This document shows positions 5,732 through 6,897 of a stretch of 6,897 bases of DNA, piece after piece (the stretch's first letter is position 1; each line of letters starts with the position of its first letter). The notes beneath the pieces are model-generated. The model saw only the letters and a list, made by a program, of their open reading frames with translations, made no database searches and was not told where the DNA came from. Where the stretch lies: the NCBI GenBank assembly GCA_030838815.1, contig JAUZEX010000622.1, forward strand, positions 1-6,897. Direction: 5' to 3'. The position numbers and the translations under genes are program-made. Origin of the DNA: Actinomycetota bacterium (lineage in GTDB: Bacteria; Actinomycetota; Acidimicrobiia; IMCC26256; BP-133).

Positions 5732-6613
5732 GTGCGCCGCATGCTCGTCTTGGCGCTGCTGGTCGGGCTCCTCGCGCCGGGGCTCCCCGCCGGGGCCCAC
5801 ACCGGCGGAACAGTGACCGGGTTCGAGAACCCCGAGAGCGCCCCCTGGGACAGCGCCACGGGGTTCTTCTACGTCTCGAACATCGGGCCCGGGCCAATCA
5901 ACCCGCTCGGGCGGGAGCCCGACGGCTACCTCAGCCGGGTGTCATCCGACGGCCGGCTCGTGGACGCCAAGTGGGTCACCGGGCTCCGCTCCCCGAAGGG
6001 AATCCACCGGCGCGGGACCGACCTCCTCGTGGCCGACGTCGGCCAGCTCGTGGTGATCGACGTGGCCGGAGCGAAGATCAAGGAAACCATCGATCTTGAC
6101 GGGCTCGGGACGAAGTTCCCCAACGACGTCACGGTCGACGATCGCACCGGCGATGCCTATATCTCCGACACAGCTCGTAACACCATCTACCGCCTTCCGG
6201 CCGGCAGCTCCAAGCCGGAGGTGTGGCTCCAGTCGGACAAGCTGGAGAACCCCAACGGGCTGTTCCTCGACGGCGACAAGCTGATGGTCGCCGGCTCCGG
6301 GGTCGATCCCGACGGCGACGGCCCTGCCGCCCGGGGCCCGGGCCGGATCCTGGTCGTCGACATCGCCACCAAAGCGGTGGCGGCCCTCGGCGACATGGCA
6401 CCCCTCGGCAACCTGGACGGGATCGAGAAGCTCGACGCGGCCTGGATCGTCGGCGACAACGCCGGTCACGTCTGGCAGGTGACCGCCGACGGGAAGGCCA
6501 AGGATCTGGCCCAGATCGCCAACGCCGCCGACCTCGGCCTGCGCCGGGGCGACCGGCTGGCCGCCGTCCCGACGCTCTCGGACAACACGGTCCAGTTCCT
6601 CACGATCCCGTAG
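5732..6613 (+). CDS. Secreted SMP-30/gluconolactonase-like beta-propeller protein
   Basis: A 293-residue protein beginning with a Sec signal peptide: MRRM, a hydrophobic core LVLALLVGLLAPGLP (5-19) and a probable cleavage site near AGA-HTGG (20-26), so it should act outside the membrane. The mature part shows repeated propeller-blade elements: ESAPWDSATGFFYVSN (35-50), LRSPKGIHRRGTDLLVADVGQLVVID (85-110), FPNDVTVDDRTGDAYISDT (129-147) with NTIYRLP (150-156), NPNGLFLDGDKLMVAG (173-188), GRILVVDIAT (204-213) and NLDGIEKLDAAWIVGD (227-242) with GHVWQV. Glu35, Asn175 and Asp229 lie where SMP-30 proteins place their metal ligands, so a metal-binding lactonase or hydrolase site is possible but not proven. 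The GTG at 5732 is supported by AGGAGGG just upstream. It is divergent from comF, and its final 14 nt overlap the end of mtnA tail to tail. The substrate cannot be inferred. Confidence 0.88.
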   Translation: MRRMLVLALLVGLLAPGLPAGAHTGGTVTGFENPESAPWDSATGFFYVSNIGPGPINPLGREPDGYLSRVSSDGRLVDAKWVTGLRSPKGIHRRGTDLLVADVGQLVVIDVAGAKIKETIDLDGLGTKFPNDVTVDDRTGDAYISDTARNTIYRLPAGSSKPEVWLQSDKLENPNGLFLDGDKLMVAGSGVDPDGDGPAARGPGRILVVDIATKAVAALGDMAPLGNLDGIEKLDAAWIVGDNAGHVWQVTADGKAKDLAQIANAADLGLRRGDRLAAVPTLSDNTVQFLTIP

Positions 6614-6897
6614 GGCTCTCCGGGCGGAGCGGGCGCCGGTGGGGCGCCGCCTCGACCATGCGGCGCAGGCTCTTGTCGTAGGGCGGCCGGGCGACGCCCA
6701 GCTCCGTCACGATGGCGGTGACGAGGACGGCCGGGGTCACGTCGAAGGCCCGGTTGAGCACCGAGAACCCCGCCGGAGCGAGGCGGGAGCGGCCCACCAG
6801 CCGGACCTCCTCGGGGGAACGCTCCTCGACCGGGATCCCCGCCCCGGTGGCGGTGGCCAGGTCGATGGTCGACGTGGGGGCGGCGACATAGAACGGC
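6600..6897 (-). CDS. mtnA: S-methyl-5-thioribose-1-phosphate isomerase, C-terminal 98 residues (N-terminus off the right edge)
   Basis: MtnA converts 5-methylthioribose-1-phosphate to 5-methylthioribulose-1-phosphate in methionine salvage, a cytoplasmic step after methylthioadenosine breakdown. The frame is open from the right edge to a TGA at 6600. The visible part carries the family hallmark PFYVAAPTSTID (residues 1-12 as seen), then GAGIPVEERSPEEV (18-31), LAPAGFSVLNRAFDVTPA (39-56) and LVTAIVTELGVARPPY (58-73), all characteristic of the C-terminal Rossmann-like half of MtnA/eIF2B-related enzymes. The catalytic Cys and Asp lie upstream of the visible part and cannot be checked. After PPY the protein continues about 25 residues in a basic, Pro/Arg-rich tail. 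The related ribose-1,5-bisphosphate isomerase is less likely given the PFYVAAPTSTID segment. No other methionine-salvage gene is in the window. The stop lies inside the end of the convergent beta-propeller gene. Confidence 0.95.
   Translation of the reverse strand, partial: PFYVAAPTSTIDLATATGAGIPVEERSPEEVRLVGRSRLAPAGFSVLNRAFDVTPAVLVTAIVTELGVARPPYDKSLRRMVEAAPHRRPLRPESPTGS

Noticed and set aside
5605..5859. N-terminal extension of comF up to 5859
   Set aside because: It would add 85 residues of no known pattern before the zinc ribbon and overlap the signal-peptide region of the divergent gene.

Overview
This is a GC-rich window with mostly G/C third codon positions, GTG and ATG starts, and several TAnnnT -10 boxes placed right at start codons. 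Together with the order mtnA / comF / hpf / response regulator / secA, this points to a high-GC actinobacterium. A deep-branching lineage such as Acidimicrobiia is plausible, but that placement is inference from gene order and style, not from a marker-gene search.

Layout from left to right. Positions 1-904 (minus) hold the N-terminal third of SecA, running off the left edge. Positions 905-994 are a short divergent promoter region. Positions 995-3088 (plus) encode a large multi-spanning membrane protein resembling the PTPS-related / GT-C-like family; it is the only plus-strand gene inside an otherwise minus-strand block and carries an unusual nested palindrome at 2036-2082. Its end overlaps the end of a NarL/FixJ response regulator (3052-3738, minus), which lies 26 nt downstream of hpf, encoding a long-form ribosome hibernation factor (3765-4325, minus). 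The 338-nt gap upstream of hpf is filled by a highly structured RNA (4372-4642, minus) closed by a perfect 12-bp helix and preceded by a TATACT box. I identify it as a probable raiA-motif RNA. Further upstream on the same strand are a 55-residue FlgM-like small protein (4664-4831) and comF (4885-5604). A divergent secreted SMP-30-like beta-propeller gene follows on the plus strand (5732-6613). Its end overlaps the end of mtnA (methylthioribose-1-phosphate isomerase), which enters from the right edge (6600-6897, minus).

How the genes fit together: the minus-strand core comF - FlgM-like - structured RNA - hpf - response regulator - secA is a conserved kind of neighbourhood combining a PRPP-binding ComF protein, translation hibernation, a two-component output protein and the Sec translocase motor. 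The close hpf-regulator pair suggests that ribosome dormancy and a transcriptional response are switched on together. The structured RNA between comF and hpf is the most interesting element of the window. No CRISPR array, tRNA, rRNA, transposase or phage gene was seen.
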